A DNA stretch of 64,000 nt from Synechocystis sp. PCC 6714 (GTDB taxonomy: Bacteria > Cyanobacteriota > Cyanobacteriia > Cyanobacteriales > Microcystaceae). The first letter of the stretch is position 1, and every line of letters starts with the position of its first letter. A model generated the notes under the pieces. That model saw only the letters and a list, made by a program, of their open reading frames with translations. It was not told the origin of the DNA and made no database searches. A program made the translations under genes and the position numbers. Positions 9,934 through 20,463 of this stretch are shown piece by piece. The stretch lies in assembly GCF_000478825.2 (NCBI RefSeq), contig NZ_CP007542.1:1488001-1552000 (forward strand), read 5' to 3'.

Positions 9934-12900
9934 AAGCGTTTTTGGAATTCCACCACGCCCCGGCTGTCATTTTGAAAATTGCTGGAACCCCGGATCACGG
10001 TGCTATCGTTAACCCGGTATTCCAAACCCCACTGAGGTAGACGGTCAGAGTTAATAATTTTTTGCACTGAAACTCCTATTTGGGGGGTAAGGTCAATGCC
10101 CGCTTCCGCCGCTACCCCAATTTGATTCCCCTGGAGGCGATCGCCTTCGTTCATTAATGGGGTGGAGAAAATACGAAATTCACTCAGTCCCAAAGCCTCA
10201 CCGATGCGACCCTGAACCGGGCCCAACACCGCTGATCCAGCTAAATTAGCCAGCCCCACCGTGGTTTGGGTACTATCTTGACCGAGGGTACTAAGTACAC
10301 CGCCCCCTAGCAACGTAATAATTTCCTGGGGCGATCGCCGGGGGGTGCTGGTCAACTGGATATTGTCGTTAATCTCACTGCCATAACCGTTGATATGGGC
10401 TTGGATACGCACCGTTTGCAAGCTATCCTGGTTGGCACTAAAAGGCTCGGGTATCTCGGAGGATTGGGAGGGACGATTGTTGATATTCCGGCTTGTTTCG
10501 CTGACGGAACTGAGCAAATATAGATCTAGATAGGGATCTAGACCCCGCTGAGGCAGAAAATAAACCCTGTTATTTTGGTTATTATCCAACCTTAGTTGAC
10601 TGGCAAAAAGATTTATTTGTCCCCCTTTGAGCTTAATTTCTCCCTCAGGACGTAAATTCTGTGGTGTACCATTCAGCACCATTTGGCCCGCGGCGGCAAA
10701 GTCCAAGAAGGGCAGATTTTGTACCCGGATATTCTCCGCCAAAACTAGGCTCAAATTATTGAATGTTAAACCCCGATGTAAAGACGAACCGGGAGCAATG
10801 GTAGGTAAGGTTTGGCCGATAAAAATACTGCCATTACCCAAAGCTAATTGGCCTCCCATTTGGGGAGCCATCGCCGTGCCAGTAATTTCCACCAACCCAT
10901 CCAAAGATCCTTGGTAAAGATTGGGCAGATTCACCGCTAAGTTATTCAAGCTAAGTTGTAAACCCTGATCCACATTGGGTAGGGGATTTTGCAGGGGTAA
11001 AGTACCCGCCATGGCCAAGCTCCCACCGCTAATTTGCCCCGTTAAACTGGTCACCTGGAGAGTATTTAAATCCGCCACAATTTGGGCATTGACCTGGGTT
11101 AGGGGTTTGTCCGGTAACATCCGAGCGGCGATCGCCCCGTTTTGAATGGTAATTTCCCCCAAACCCTGTAGTTGATAAAGGGCTTGATTATAGGGATCAA
11201 GACGACCCAACAAAGCTAAATCTACTTTGCCCTCTCCCCCCAGCCAATTCAATTGCCCGTTACTAATTAGATCAATCAATTGGAAACTATCATTTTTTAA
11301 CTTTAACGCCAGGGAAAAATGATCACTGGCGGGGGCTTGGCTAGCGAAGGGAAAAACGTAGGGGACACTGCCCTCTAGCCGTAACGGTTCCGTTAGGGAA
11401 TTGACCAGACTTTGCAACTGGAAATTTAAGCGTCCCCCCTGGTAATTAAAATCTCCTTCGGTTTTTTCCAGAGCCAGGGGACCAAAACGATTATCTTTAA
11501 TTTGCACTTTGCCCTGAAATTGCGGATCTTGACGGCTACCCTGGAGGCGCAAATTAGCAAACACATTGCCTTCCGGCGCTAAATGGGGCGGTATCTGTAA
11601 AAGTTTAGCCAGGGGGCTGAGGGGCAGTTGATGCAATTGAATTTCCCCCTCTTGACTCTCTGGCCCCAATGCTCCGGTCACCCGCAAAAAGCGATCGCCA
11701 CTCCGTAGCTCTAAGGGGACAAGGCTAAGATTATTTCCTTGCCACTGACCGACCAATTGCAATTGTTCCAGATGATGATCACCCCACCGCCAACTTTGAC
11801 CCGCAAGATTAAAGTTAGCTGCCAAAGGAGATTGGCCCCGTTTCTCCACGGTAATTTTGCCTTGCACTTGGCCCTGCAATTGATCTAAATCCGGCCAGGG
11901 TTTCTGATGAGTTTCTGTTTTAGGTAAGCTAGCTTCACTTAGAGCTAGTTGATTAAATTGAGTCGCCAAATCATCCAGGGCGTTGCCCACACTAACCAAC
12001 GGCGGCAGATTTTCTTGGTCTAAATCCTGCTCCACTTCACCGTACAAATCCTTAGCAGTACCGTAGGTGGGGGGCTGAAAACCCCGGCTAAAATCTTCCC
12101 AGGTGAATAGTTGCAGGGCAGTCAAAATATCTTCAACCTGGCTCTGGCGAAAACTAATTTCCCCGCCCCATTGGGGTTCTTCTCCCTGGAAATTAGCTTG
12201 TCCCTGGATTAATACTGTGCTCCGGCCATGGCGTAAACGGCCATTTTCCATCGTTAGTTGCCCCTGGCCGTAGCGGAAATTTCCCGTCAGATCCCGGGCT
12301 CGAAAATTGCCCCAGCGGGGTTGCTGGATATTGACCCGACTGGCGATCGCCGTTTTTTGGGCCAGGTCGAGCTGAAAATGACCGGACAGTTCCCCCCCCC
12401 AGGATTGACTCTGGAGTTTCCCTAAGGAATCCCTTAAGGATTTGTCGCCATCGGGCACAAGGGTTAAAACCAGGGGCAGACTATTCTGTAAAGCTTCCAG
12501 TGGCAGGGAACGGGTCGTTAAAGACCAGTGGTCAGCCTGCTTTTGCCCCACCAATTGTAATGGCCCCCGCTCAAACAGCACCGCCGTTGGTTGTTGCTTG
12601 GGGTCTAGGCTGAGGGCAATTTGTTCTTCTTGCCCCTGGAGAGCTAGCTGTAAACCCTCAGTATTTCGTTCTACTTTGCCGCTTAAATGGGGTGCAAACT
12701 GAAAATTTCCTAACTGCAAATGGTTAACCGCCAACTGGCCTTGCCATAGGGGTTGCTGACCAGAGCCGGTTATCTGGCCGGTAAAATCTAAATTTCCTGT
12801 CAGGGGAGCCGCTTTCGGAGTGGGAACAATCTTGGCCAGGGGTAAATCCTTCGCCTGCACCTGGAGGTTAATAGCTTTCACTGCCGCTTGAAAATCAAAA

Positions 12901-15188
12901 CCGGATTGAACTGCGGCAATGGGAATTTGTAAATTTCCTTGGGCCTGCAGACCTTTGCTACGGAGTTGGCCTAAGTTAAGCCGAGAACCTTGCCAATCAA
13001 AGGCTACAGCAACGGGTTCCGATAATAGTTGCCAGCCCTGGGAGCTGCTTAAATTTCCCTTTAAGTTTGTTAACTGAGCCTTTTCCCCAGTCCATTGCCC
13101 CATTAGGGCTAGCTGCCCAGCTAATTGCCCCGGTTGAGGGATCCGCAAAGCCCGCCAATCTATGCCTGCTGTACTAAGTTGGGCGCTAAATTGCTGGTCT
13201 TGAAAGTTAATTTGCTCGATGTTGACCCTGCCCTTGGGGGACTGCCATTGGCCCGAACCGGCTAAACTCCATCGGGAAATCGGTTGATCAAGCTGACCTT
13301 GCCCAGTCCATTGGCCAGCTAAATTGCCTAACCAATGTTGCTCCATGCCTGGCAAAGTGCCTAGGGGAATATCTGTGGCGGTAAAACTTCCCTGCCATTG
13401 TTTGCCCTGGAGCTGAAACTGATTGATTGCCACTAACCCCTGGGGCAAAGTTACCCGGCCTTGACCCTGCAATTGCAATGGTTGCTGATTTTGGCGATCG
13501 CCTTTTACCTGCACCTGGCCCTGGAGTTTGCCCCGTTTAAAACTAGCTGGAATAGATGGGGAAATGTGGTTGGTTAAAGCCCCTAGGGATAAATTTTTCA
13601 GGTGAAAATTGCCCTGCCATTGGCCCTGTTGGTAGGTAAAATCATCGGTTTTGACTAATCCCCCGGCGAGGGAAAAGTTGGCTGTAGCTTGGGCTTGCCA
13701 AGTCTGGGGATCGGATAATTTTCCAGCAACTTTAGCTTGCCCTGAAATAGGTAAAATCGGCGGTAATTGAGCGTTTACATCCCCCTTTAACCAAGGCCGA
13801 GCATCAACATTTTCAGCTTTGATTTGCAGTTGAAACGGTTGCCATTCCAGTTTATTCCCCTTTCTTTGGGCTTGAATTTGTCCTGATCCCGTTAGATTGC
13901 CGCCGCTGTGGGGCCAGGCTTGGAAGTTTTTAATTACTACTCGATCGCCCTCGAGGTTGAGATTTGCTTGTAAATCATCTAGGGCTAAGTTTTCGATCTG
14001 GAGGGAATTTTTGCCTGCTTTTTGTAAGGCAACACTAATTTGGGGCTTTTCCAACGGTCCTTTGATGACCACCGTGGAAACCAATTCACCACTGAGGGGA
14101 AAGGTGGCGGGGGGAAATTGTAACCCTTGGAAAATTTTCTTGGTCTCCAACGGCGCTGTGGCGATCGCCAGGTTAAAACCGTCCTGCCAGTCGATGTATC
14201 CTTTGCTTTGGGCTTGGATTTCCCCGAGTTGTCCCTTCACTTGCCCCAGTTGAATTTGGCGACCTTGGAAAATTAAGGGGCCATTGATGGCGGTGAGGGG
14301 GCGGGTCAATTGGGGCAGTTTCAAGCTAGCTTGGTGTAAATTTACCTCCCCATCCAGGGAAACCAGTTGTTGATCCTCAACGGCGATCGCCAATTGACTA
14401 TCTAGACTTCCCCCCTGAAAATCCAGGGGCAGAGGCAAAATTTCCTTCAGGGGAGTGAGAGGTAAATGGTGAGCATCAACCTGGAGGTGGAGACTTTCCT
14501 TGGCTAAATCAACCTTCCCCACCAAGGCTAGGTGACTGCGGCGGTGAACAACGGGCAAAAGTTGACCTTGGAGGCGAAATGCCAAGACTTCCTGCTCCGG
14601 TTCCTGCCAAAACTGAGCATTGTCCAACAGCAGTTGAATGGGTCGATTGAGGCTTTGGTCACCATTGCGACTGACTATAGTGCCCTCACCACGGTGGACA
14701 ATTAATTTTTCCAGTTGAAAGGGAAAATCTTCGGCTAATTGTCCCATTTCCGTGTGCCACCATTGCCCCGACCGTCCCTGTTCTAAATAGGCTTGGGGTT
14801 CTATGGCGGTGATGGTCAGCCCTAGATGTTGATCCTGCAAATATTGCCAGGGGTTATAGCCAATTTTTAAGCCCTGGAGTTCCACCCGGGTGGGGTCAGT
14901 ACTTGTAGCGGGAATGCTGGTGGCGCCAAATTCTAGATGGGTCAAAGAAACGCCAGTTAATGGCCCCAATGCCACTGGACGATTTAAAAAATGCTCAATG
15001 GCATTCCCCACCAAAGGGGATACTTCCCGCTGTAGCCAATAATTGCCGTAGGTCACTGCTCCGGCGATCGCCACCACCAGACCACTGCCAAAGCCCAACA
15101 GAATTGGCCGCAGAAGAGCTGCCCTGGAATGCTTAGCCACCAGGGGTAATCCCAAAGGGGATTCAGACTTTTGGCGATCGGTGACCAT
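9930..15188 (-). CDS. tamB: TamB-like translocation/assembly or lipid-transport protein
   Basis: This is a 1752-residue envelope protein. An N-terminal membrane anchor (about residues 25-50, LLGFGSGLVVAIAGAVTYGN) is followed by over 1500 residues of repetitive beta-strand sequence of the AsmA/TamB kind. A C-terminal DUF490 domain contains NGYGSEINDNIQLTSTPRRS, EIITLLGGG, and a final LEYRVNDSTVIRGSS...GVVEFQKRF strand set. Such proteins span the periplasm as a lipid-binding beta groove linking the inner membrane to an Omp85 protein, and serve outer membrane assembly or phospholipid transfer. The length is typical for cyanobacteria. No tamA/Omp85 partner gene is adjacent; a TpsB-type Omp85 relative lies about 9 kb away. 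Upstream, 325 bp separate it from the divergent methyltransferase gene. Confidence 0.9.
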   Translation of the reverse strand: MVTDRQKSESPLGLPLVAKHSRAALLRPILLGFGSGLVVAIAGAVTYGNYWLQREVSPLVGNAIEHFLNRPVALGPLTGVSLTHLEFGATSIPATSTDPTRVELQGLKIGYNPWQYLQDQHLGLTITAIEPQAYLEQGRSGQWWHTEMGQLAEDFPFQLEKLIVHRGEGTIVSRNGDQSLNRPIQLLLDNAQFWQEPEQEVLAFRLQGQLLPVVHRRSHLALVGKVDLAKESLHLQVDAHHLPLTPLKEILPLPLDFQGGSLDSQLAIAVEDQQLVSLDGEVNLHQASLKLPQLTRPLTAINGPLIFQGRQIQLGQVKGQLGEIQAQSKGYIDWQDGFNLAIATAPLETKKIFQGLQFPPATFPLSGELVSTVVIKGPLEKPQISVALQKAGKNSLQIENLALDDLQANLNLEGDRVVIKNFQAWPHSGGNLTGSGQIQAQRKGNKLEWQPFQLQIKAENVDARPWLKGDVNAQLPPILPISGQAKVAGKLSDPQTWQAQATANFSLAGGLVKTDDFTYQQGQWQGNFHLKNLSLGALTNHISPSIPASFKRGKLQGQVQVKGDRQNQQPLQLQGQGRVTLPQGLVAINQFQLQGKQWQGSFTATDIPLGTLPGMEQHWLGNLAGQWTGQGQLDQPISRWSLAGSGQWQSPKGRVNIEQINFQDQQFSAQLSTAGIDWRALRIPQPGQLAGQLALMGQWTGEKAQLTNLKGNLSSSQGWQLLSEPVAVAFDWQGSRLNLGQLRSKGLQAQGNLQIPIAAVQSGFDFQAAVKAINLQVQAKDLPLAKIVPTPKAAPLTGNLDFTGQITGSGQQPLWQGQLAVNHLQLGNFQFAPHLSGKVERNTEGLQLALQGQEEQIALSLDPKQQPTAVLFERGPLQLVGQKQADHWSLTTRSLPLEALQNSLPLVLTLVPDGDKSLRDSLGKLQSQSWGGELSGHFQLDLAQKTAIASRVNIQQPRWGNFRARDLTGNFRYGQGQLTMENGRLRHGRSTVLIQGQANFQGEEPQWGGEISFRQSQVEDILTALQLFTWEDFSRGFQPPTYGTAKDLYGEVEQDLDQENLPPLVSVGNALDDLATQFNQLALSEASLPKTETHQKPWPDLDQLQGQVQGKITVEKRGQSPLAANFNLAGQSWRWGDHHLEQLQLVGQWQGNNLSLVPLELRSGDRFLRVTGALGPESQEGEIQLHQLPLSPLAKLLQIPPHLAPEGNVFANLRLQGSRQDPQFQGKVQIKDNRFGPLALEKTEGDFNYQGGRLNFQLQSLVNSLTEPLRLEGSVPYVFPFASQAPASDHFSLALKLKNDSFQLIDLISNGQLNWLGGEGKVDLALLGRLDPYNQALYQLQGLGEITIQNGAIAARMLPDKPLTQVNAQIVADLNTLQVTSLTGQISGGSLAMAGTLPLQNPLPNVDQGLQLSLNNLAVNLPNLYQGSLDGLVEITGTAMAPQMGGQLALGNGSIFIGQTLPTIAPGSSLHRGLTFNNLSLVLAENIRVQNLPFLDFAAAGQMVLNGTPQNLRPEGEIKLKGGQINLFASQLRLDNNQNNRVYFLPQRGLDPYLDLYLLSSVSETSRNINNRPSQSSEIPEPFSANQDSLQTVRIQAHINGYGSEINDNIQLTSTPRRSPQEIITLLGGGVLSTLGQDSTQTTVGLANLAGSAVLGPVQGRIGEALGLSEFRIFSTPLMNEGDRLQGNQIGVAAEAGIDLTPQIGVSVQKIINSDRLPQWGLEYRVNDSTVIRGSSNFQNDSRGVVEFQKRF

Positions 15189-15513
15189 AGTTTCCGGCCC
15201 GATTTATCCCTCACAACCACCATGCTAGGCTAACACTAGCCAACCGGATCTAGGACGGTGCCAATCTAGGTATAGCCCATAGAACACTTTCCCCAAGGGA
15301 CGAAACAGTACCTTATCCTAGTTCCCCTTAGCGGAATTTTCTTGCCTAGAAATTGGGCAATGGCGATCGACGGAGTAAGCTATAAAATTACCTCCATAGA
15401 TCCCCCCATGGTTACCGGGCTAGCCGAACCCAGGTTGTTTAATACTGGTAGCTAGGCTTTGCCGGGCCTAGGTTTGAATGGACATGGACTTGCTCGCAGT
15501 TGTTGTGTTTTGT
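15189..15513. other. Divergent promoter region, tamB / methyltransferase
   Basis: The gap between the two divergent starts must hold both promoters. It contains a TATAAAAT sequence near 15380 that could be a -10 element facing right, and a small inverted repeat (GGCTA...TAGCC near 15230). A plus-strand ATG at 15478 in frame with the methyltransferase would shorten the gap. I see no gene or RNA here. Confidence 0.35.
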
Positions 15514-16185
15514 ATGCAAACCCCTTCCTTTCTTCCTCCAGAAACAGACCACCAAAGATTACAAGAAATTTGGGAGGATGGTTTGGCCATGCAGTACCTA
15601 ACACCTTTGGCGGGCAATTATTTTCCCTGGAGTGGCTACGCCCTCCGTCCCAGTGGTTTGGTGCAAATTCTCAACACCATTTTAATTCGCCAATATTTGA
15701 CCGTTGTGGAATGTGGGGGCGGGGTTTCCACTTTTTACATTGCCCGTTTATTTCGGCAAAATCATCTCAAGGGGAAACTGTACTGCATTGAAAACAATTT
15801 GGATTGGTTCCACTTTTTGCAGGACTCATTGGCAAGGGAAGGGTTGAGTAATTACGTCCATTTAATCCATGCTCCCTTGGCTCCCTGCGATCTATCTTTG
15901 GAAGGAATGGATTGGTACGATCGCCAGAAGATTCGACATCATTTACCGGATAGCGTCACCATTGACTGCCTGTTGGTGGATGGGCCGCCGGCCTACCGGG
16001 AGGAAATACAATATTCCCGTTTTCCCGCAGTGCCCTTTTTCCAACCGCAATTGGCTCCCCACAGCACTGTCATTTTGGATGATATTAACCGAGTAGGGGA
16101 ACAGGAAATTCTCGCCCGTTGGCAAACACTACTCCAAGTCAATTTTGATAGCTCCATCGGCAATGTGGCGATCGCCCATCTATAG
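15514..16185 (+). CDS. Class I SAM-dependent methyltransferase-like protein
   Basis: The sequence has the methyltransferase fold pattern. Motif I is VVECGGGVSTFYIA, an acidic residue follows in LYCIENN, and the central strands DCLLVDGPPA and STVILDDINR end in an acidic pair as in the Methyltransf_24 type group. That group includes O- and sugar-methyltransferases; the substrate cannot be inferred. I choose the ATG at 15514 because the upstream in-frame ATG at 15478 adds a short hydrophobic stretch with no family support, but either could be used. It is followed after about 80 bp by the invertase gene on the same strand. Confidence 0.65.
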   Translation: MQTPSFLPPETDHQRLQEIWEDGLAMQYLTPLAGNYFPWSGYALRPSGLVQILNTILIRQYLTVVECGGGVSTFYIARLFRQNHLKGKLYCIENNLDWFHFLQDSLAREGLSNYVHLIHAPLAPCDLSLEGMDWYDRQKIRHHLPDSVTIDCLLVDGPPAYREEIQYSRFPAVPFFQPQLAPHSTVILDDINRVGEQEILARWQTLLQVNFDSSIGNVAIAHL

Positions 16186-16267
16186 ACTGAACAGGAAAGT
16201 GCAGTAAAGTGTCAAATTGGTGCAGAACCATTATGTTTGCCCCGTAGATTACCTTTAAGCTTTTGCC

Positions 16268-17737
16268 ATGAAATCCCAACAGGCTCAACAAATACTAGAC
16301 CAAGCCCGTCGTTTGCTCTACGAAAAAGCCATGGTCAAAATCAATGGGCAATACGTGGGGACCGTGGCGGCCATTCCCCAGTCCGATCACCATGATTTGA
16401 ACTATACGGAGGTTTTCATCCGGGATAATGTGCCGGTGATGATCTTTCTGTTACTGCAAAATGAAACGGAAATAGTCCAGAATTTTTTGGAAATTTGCAT
16501 CACCCTCCAGAGTGAAAGTTTTCCCACCTATGGTATTTTCCCCACCAGTTTTGTGGAAGCGGAAAACCATGAACTGAAAGCGGACTATGGTCAACGGGCG
16601 ATCGGTCGGGTTTGTTCAGTGGATGCGTCCCTCTGGTGGCCCATTTTGGCCTACTACTATGTGCAAAGAACCGGCAATGAAGCTTGGGCCAAGCAAATCC
16701 ATGTGCAGTTAGGGCTACAAAAATTTTTAAACCTTATTCTCCATCCAGTCTTTCGGGATGCTCCCACCCTATTTGTGCCCGATGGGGCCTTTATGATTGA
16801 CCGTCCCATGGATGTGTGGGGGGCACCGTTGGAAATCCAAACCCTTTTGTATGGAGCGCTAAAAAGTGCGGCGGGTTTACTGTTAATTGATCTCAAGGCT
16901 AAAGGTTATTGCAGTCAAAAGGATCATCCCTTCGACAATTTCACCCTCGAACAAATCCATCAATTTAATCTCAGTGTAGATTGGCTGAAAAAACTCCGCA
17001 CCTATCTGCTCAAGCATTATTGGATTAATTGCAACATTGTCCAAACCCTCCGTCGTCGTCCCACGGAACAGTACGGTGAAGAAGCCAGCAACGAACACAA
17101 TGTCCATACGGAAACCATTCCCAACTGGCTCCAGGATTGGCTTGGCGATCGGGGGGGATATTTAATTGGCAATATCCGCACGGGCCGTCCCGATTTTCGC
17201 TTTTTCTCGTTGGGTAATTGCTTGGGGGCAATTTTTGACGTTACTAGCTTGGCCCAACAGCGTTCCTTTTTCCGTTTGGTGCTCAATAATCAGCGGGAAT
17301 TATGTGCCCAAATGCCCTTAAGAATTTGCCATCCTCCCCTCAAAGATGACGATTGGCGCAGTAAAACCGGCTTTGACCGCAAAAATTTACCCTGGTGTTA
17401 CCACAACGCCGGCCATTGGCCTTGTTTATTCTGGTTTTTGGTGGTGGCAGTGCTCCGCCATAGCTGTCATTCCCACTACGGCACGGTGGAGTATGCGGAA
17501 ATGGGTAATCTCATCCGCAATAATTACGAAGTGCTTCTCCGGCGGTTACCCAAACATAAATGGGCCGAATATTTCGATGGCCCCACGGGGTTTTGGGTGG
17601 GGCAACAGTCCCGTTCCTATCAAACCTGGACTATTGTGGGTCTATTATTGGTACACCATTTTACAGAGGTTAACCCAGACGATGCGCTGATGTTTGACTT
17701 GCCTAGCTTGAAAAGTTTGCACCAGGCATTGCATTAG
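16268..17737 (+). CDS. Alkaline/neutral invertase, GH100
   Basis: This 489-residue protein has hallmark segments of neutral/alkaline invertase of glycoside hydrolase family 100: YTEVFIRDNVPVMIFLL near residue 45, FPTSFVE, RAIGRVCSVDASLWWPIL near 115, and PWCYHNAGHWPCLFWFLV near 375. The enzyme hydrolyses sucrose to glucose and fructose in the cytoplasm. There is no signal peptide. In Synechocystis sucrose is a minor compatible solute, so the enzyme probably recycles it. The gene stands alone between a methyltransferase and a PfkB kinase on the same strand with gaps of 80-150 bp. Confidence 0.92.
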   Translation: MKSQQAQQILDQARRLLYEKAMVKINGQYVGTVAAIPQSDHHDLNYTEVFIRDNVPVMIFLLLQNETEIVQNFLEICITLQSESFPTYGIFPTSFVEAENHELKADYGQRAIGRVCSVDASLWWPILAYYYVQRTGNEAWAKQIHVQLGLQKFLNLILHPVFRDAPTLFVPDGAFMIDRPMDVWGAPLEIQTLLYGALKSAAGLLLIDLKAKGYCSQKDHPFDNFTLEQIHQFNLSVDWLKKLRTYLLKHYWINCNIVQTLRRRPTEQYGEEASNEHNVHTETIPNWLQDWLGDRGGYLIGNIRTGRPDFRFFSLGNCLGAIFDVTSLAQQRSFFRLVLNNQRELCAQMPLRICHPPLKDDDWRSKTGFDRKNLPWCYHNAGHWPCLFWFLVVAVLRHSCHSHYGTVEYAEMGNLIRNNYEVLLRRLPKHKWAEYFDGPTGFWVGQQSRSYQTWTIVGLLLVHHFTEVNPDDALMFDLPSLKSLHQALH

Positions 17738-17886
17738 TTTGAACTACTGCCATCTAGTAAAGGGAACAGGGGAAATTAATTCCCCCCGGATTTGCCCAAA
17801 GGGAAGAAAGCGAATTCAACCATTGTCAGCCAAGCCATTCTGCCCTAGGATGGCATTCGTCACAAAGCGGAATCCGTGAGGTTGTA

Positions 17887-18888
17887 ATGGGTCACAAGTA
17901 CGATGTCTATGGCATGGGCAACGCCCTGGTGGATATGGAATTTGAGGTGACCCCAGAACAGTTGGTCAGTCTAGGCATTGAAAAAGGTGTAATGACCTTG
18001 GTGGAGGAAGAAAGGGAAAATGAACTGATTGCCCAATTGGCCCATCAACGGGGCAAGCAAAGTGGTGGTGGTTCCGCGGCCAATACCCTGGTGGCGCTGG
18101 CTCAACTGGGGGGCACTGGTTTTTACGCTTGCAAAGTTGGTAAAGATGAAGCGGGGGCATTTTACCTCCAGGATTTAAACAATTGCGGCCTAGATACCAA
18201 TCCCCACCATGAGACCGCTGGGGAAGGCATTACCGGTAAATGTTTGGTTTTTGTCACCCCTGATGCCGATCGCACCATGAATACTTTTTTGGGCATCAGT
18301 GGTAGTTTATCCGTGGCGGAAATGGATTGGCCCGCACTAAAACAGTCCCAATACCTTTACCTGGAAGGCTATCTGGTCACTTCCCCCAGCGCCAAAGCGG
18401 CCTGCATTGAAGCCAAGGCGATCGCCGAACAGTCCGGGGTAAAAACCTGCTTGTCTTTATCTGATCCGAACATGGCCAAGTTTTTCCGAGACGGTTTAAA
18501 GGAAATGCTAGGGTCAGGGGTAGATCTACTATTTGCCAATGAAGCGGAAGCTCTGGAAATGGCCGACACCGCTGATCTCAACCAGGCGATCGCCTATTGT
18601 AAAACCATCGCCCGACGGTTTGCCCTCACCAGGGGCGGGGAAGGCTCATTGATTTTTGACGGGGAAAACCTATTGACCATTGGCACCCCAACTGTAAAAC
18701 CCATCGACACAGTGGGGGCTGGGGATATGTACGCGGGAGGGTTTCTATACGGTTTAACCCACGGCATGGATTATGGAAAAGCTGGTCAATTGGCTTCCCA
18801 AACAGCAGCGAAGGTAGTTACCTGTTATGGTCCCCGGTTAGAAACGAAAACCCTACAGGAAATTTTACGATCCGTCCAGGTGGTTTAG
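17887..18888 (+). CDS. PfkB family sugar/nucleoside kinase, adenosine kinase-like
   Basis: This 333-residue protein carries both PfkB signatures: [17 protein letters not shown] near residue 60 and [16 protein letters not shown] near residue 277, where the Asp of GAGD is the catalytic base. The N-terminal [13 protein letters not shown] and the central [12 protein letters not shown] agree with the adenosine kinase subgroup found in cyanobacteria. It would phosphorylate adenosine or a related ribosyl or sugar substrate with ATP. The substrate cannot be fixed from sequence alone. It lies at the end of a same-strand run and converges on clpP3. Confidence 0.85.
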   Translation: MGHKYDVYGMGNALVDMEFEVTPEQLVSLGIEKGVMTLVEEERENELIAQLAHQRGKQSGGGSAANTLVALAQLGGTGFYACKVGKDEAGAFYLQDLNNCGLDTNPHHETAGEGITGKCLVFVTPDADRTMNTFLGISGSLSVAEMDWPALKQSQYLYLEGYLVTSPSAKAACIEAKAIAEQSGVKTCLSLSDPNMAKFFRDGLKEMLGSGVDLLFANEAEALEMADTADLNQAIAYCKTIARRFALTRGGEGSLIFDGENLLTIGTPTVKPIDTVGAGDMYAGGFLYGLTHGMDYGKAGQLASQTAAKVVTCYGPRLETKTLQEILRSVQVV

Positions 18889-19063
18889 GGTAGGAGGACT
18901 GTTTTCACAAAATCACAGGAAAAACGAGTCAAACTTTAGGGCGACCGTAGTCCCCACCCCCTCTCCTCAAATTTGCCTTAGCTTTAATCAGGGAGATGGG
19001 GATAGGAGCAGATGTTCTTACAAAAAAAGGACTTAGAACTTAGAAAACAGTCGGCAACTGAGC

Positions 19064-19672
19064 CTAGTTATTGCCCATGCTGGAGTTTTCGATTACTTTA
19101 TCGATCAGACCATAATCCCTTGCTTCCGCCGCCGAGAGGAAATAATCCCGGTCAGTGTCCTTGGCAATTTTTTCCACAGTTTGCCCAGTGCGTTGGGCCA
19201 TAATTTCATTCAACTGTTGACGGATACGGAGAATTTCCCGGGCTTCAATGTCAATATCCGTTGCCTGGCGGCGACCAGTGCCCCCCATGGGTTGGTGAAT
19301 CATAATCCGAGCGTGGGGCAGGGCTAGGCGTTTACCCGGCGCCCCCGAAGCAAGTAAAAATGCTCCCATAGACGCGGCTAAACCAACGCAAATGGTGATC
19401 ACTTCTGCTTTGATATATTGCATGGTGTCATAAATGGCCATGCCAGCGGTGACAGAACCACCGGGGGAATTGATATACAAATAAATTGGCTTACTCGGAT
19501 CGTCGGAATCCAGATACAACAAAAAGGCCACAATCCGATTGGCGATCGAGTCGTTTACTTCTTGGCCAAGGAAAATAATCCTTTCTTGGCTCAGGCGGGT
19601 ATAGATATCAATCCACCGTTCATACTGACTGCCAGGAAGACGAAACGGAACACTGGGAACACCGATAGGCAT
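19064..19672 (-). CDS. clpP3: ATP-dependent Clp protease subunit ClpP3
   Basis: ClpP is the serine peptidase ring of the Clp protease. All three catalytic residues are present: Ser in GLAASMGAF, His in RIMIHQP and Asp in DTDRDYFLS. The length of 202 residues is normal. The neighbour upstream on the same strand is the inactive ClpR, and this pairing identifies the mixed ClpP3/R core of cyanobacteria, which works with ClpC and is related to the plastid Clp core. The gap of about 110 bp and shared strand suggest one operon, clpR-clpP3. Confidence 0.93.
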   Translation of the reverse strand: MPIGVPSVPFRLPGSQYERWIDIYTRLSQERIIFLGQEVNDSIANRIVAFLLYLDSDDPSKPIYLYINSPGGSVTAGMAIYDTMQYIKAEVITICVGLAASMGAFLLASGAPGKRLALPHARIMIHQPMGGTGRRQATDIDIEAREILRIRQQLNEIMAQRTGQTVEKIAKDTDRDYFLSAAEARDYGLIDKVIENSSMGNN

Positions 19673-19785
19673 GGGTTTCTACGCTTAAATGTGGGAACAA
19701 AGTTTGAATAATCGACAAATGATCGATAACAGTCAGGGTTTTTCCAATGGAGCTTGTTGGGGATTTAGGAAAGAAATCAAATCGC

Positions 19786-20463
19786 CTAAATCACGGCCAT
19801 CGGCTTGGGTAATTCCGCCGGGCTTTCCAAAACTCGGTCAATCAGGCCATAGTCCTTGGCTTGGGCCGGGGTGAGGTAAAAAGTCCGGTCCATATCCTTA
19901 GCCAATTTTTCTTGGGTCTGCCCCGTGTTAAGGGACAGAATTTCCAGCATAGTTTGCTTATTGGAAATGACTTCTTTAGCCCGAATTTGAATATCCGTAG
20001 CCTGACCCTGGGCCCCAGTACGATTTTGATTGAGCACAATGGTGGCATGGGGCAAACTAGCCCGATAACCCTTGGTGCCAGAGGAAAGAATCATGGCGGC
20101 AGTGCCCATGGCCTGGCCAATACAGATAGTATGTACCGGAGGTTTGATGTAGTTGAGGGTGTCACAGATGGCAAACGCTTCAGTCTCAAACCCCACTGCA
20201 TCGCCAGTGTACCAAGAGGTGCCGGTGGAGTTGATGTAGAAATAAATCGGTTTATCGGGATCGTCAAATTGGAGATATAGCAGTTGGGCAATAATTAATT
20301 GGGTGACATCAATGCCGACCTGTTGCTTCACCTCATCGGAAGAGAAAAGAGGCATCCCCAAATAAACGATGCGCTCTTTGAGCAAAAGGGATTCAAGATC
20401 CGGCGGCGGGGTTTTAAAGGCCATGTCGCCATAGTAGGAGGATTGAACCGCAGTTATTTCCAT
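19786..20463 (-). CDS. clpR: Inactive ClpP paralogue ClpR
   Basis: The protein is clearly a ClpP fold (YLGMPLF, PIYFYINSTGT, ASLPHATIVLNQN) but all three catalytic positions are changed: Ser to Gly in QAMGTAAM, His to Asn in VLNQN, and the Asp region reads MDRTFYL. It is therefore a structural ClpR subunit that joins ClpP3 in a mixed heptameric ring. I choose the ATG at 20461-20463 (225 residues). A longer frame reaches 20571 but its extra 36 residues do not resemble the family. A short insertion (STGTSWYTGDAVGFE) relative to ClpP, seen near residue 90, is usual in cyanobacterial ClpR. Confidence 0.93.
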   Translation of the reverse strand: MEITAVQSSYYGDMAFKTPPPDLESLLLKERIVYLGMPLFSSDEVKQQVGIDVTQLIIAQLLYLQFDDPDKPIYFYINSTGTSWYTGDAVGFETEAFAICDTLNYIKPPVHTICIGQAMGTAAMILSSGTKGYRASLPHATIVLNQNRTGAQGQATDIQIRAKEVISNKQTMLEILSLNTGQTQEKLAKDMDRTFYLTPAQAKDYGLIDRVLESPAELPKPMAVI

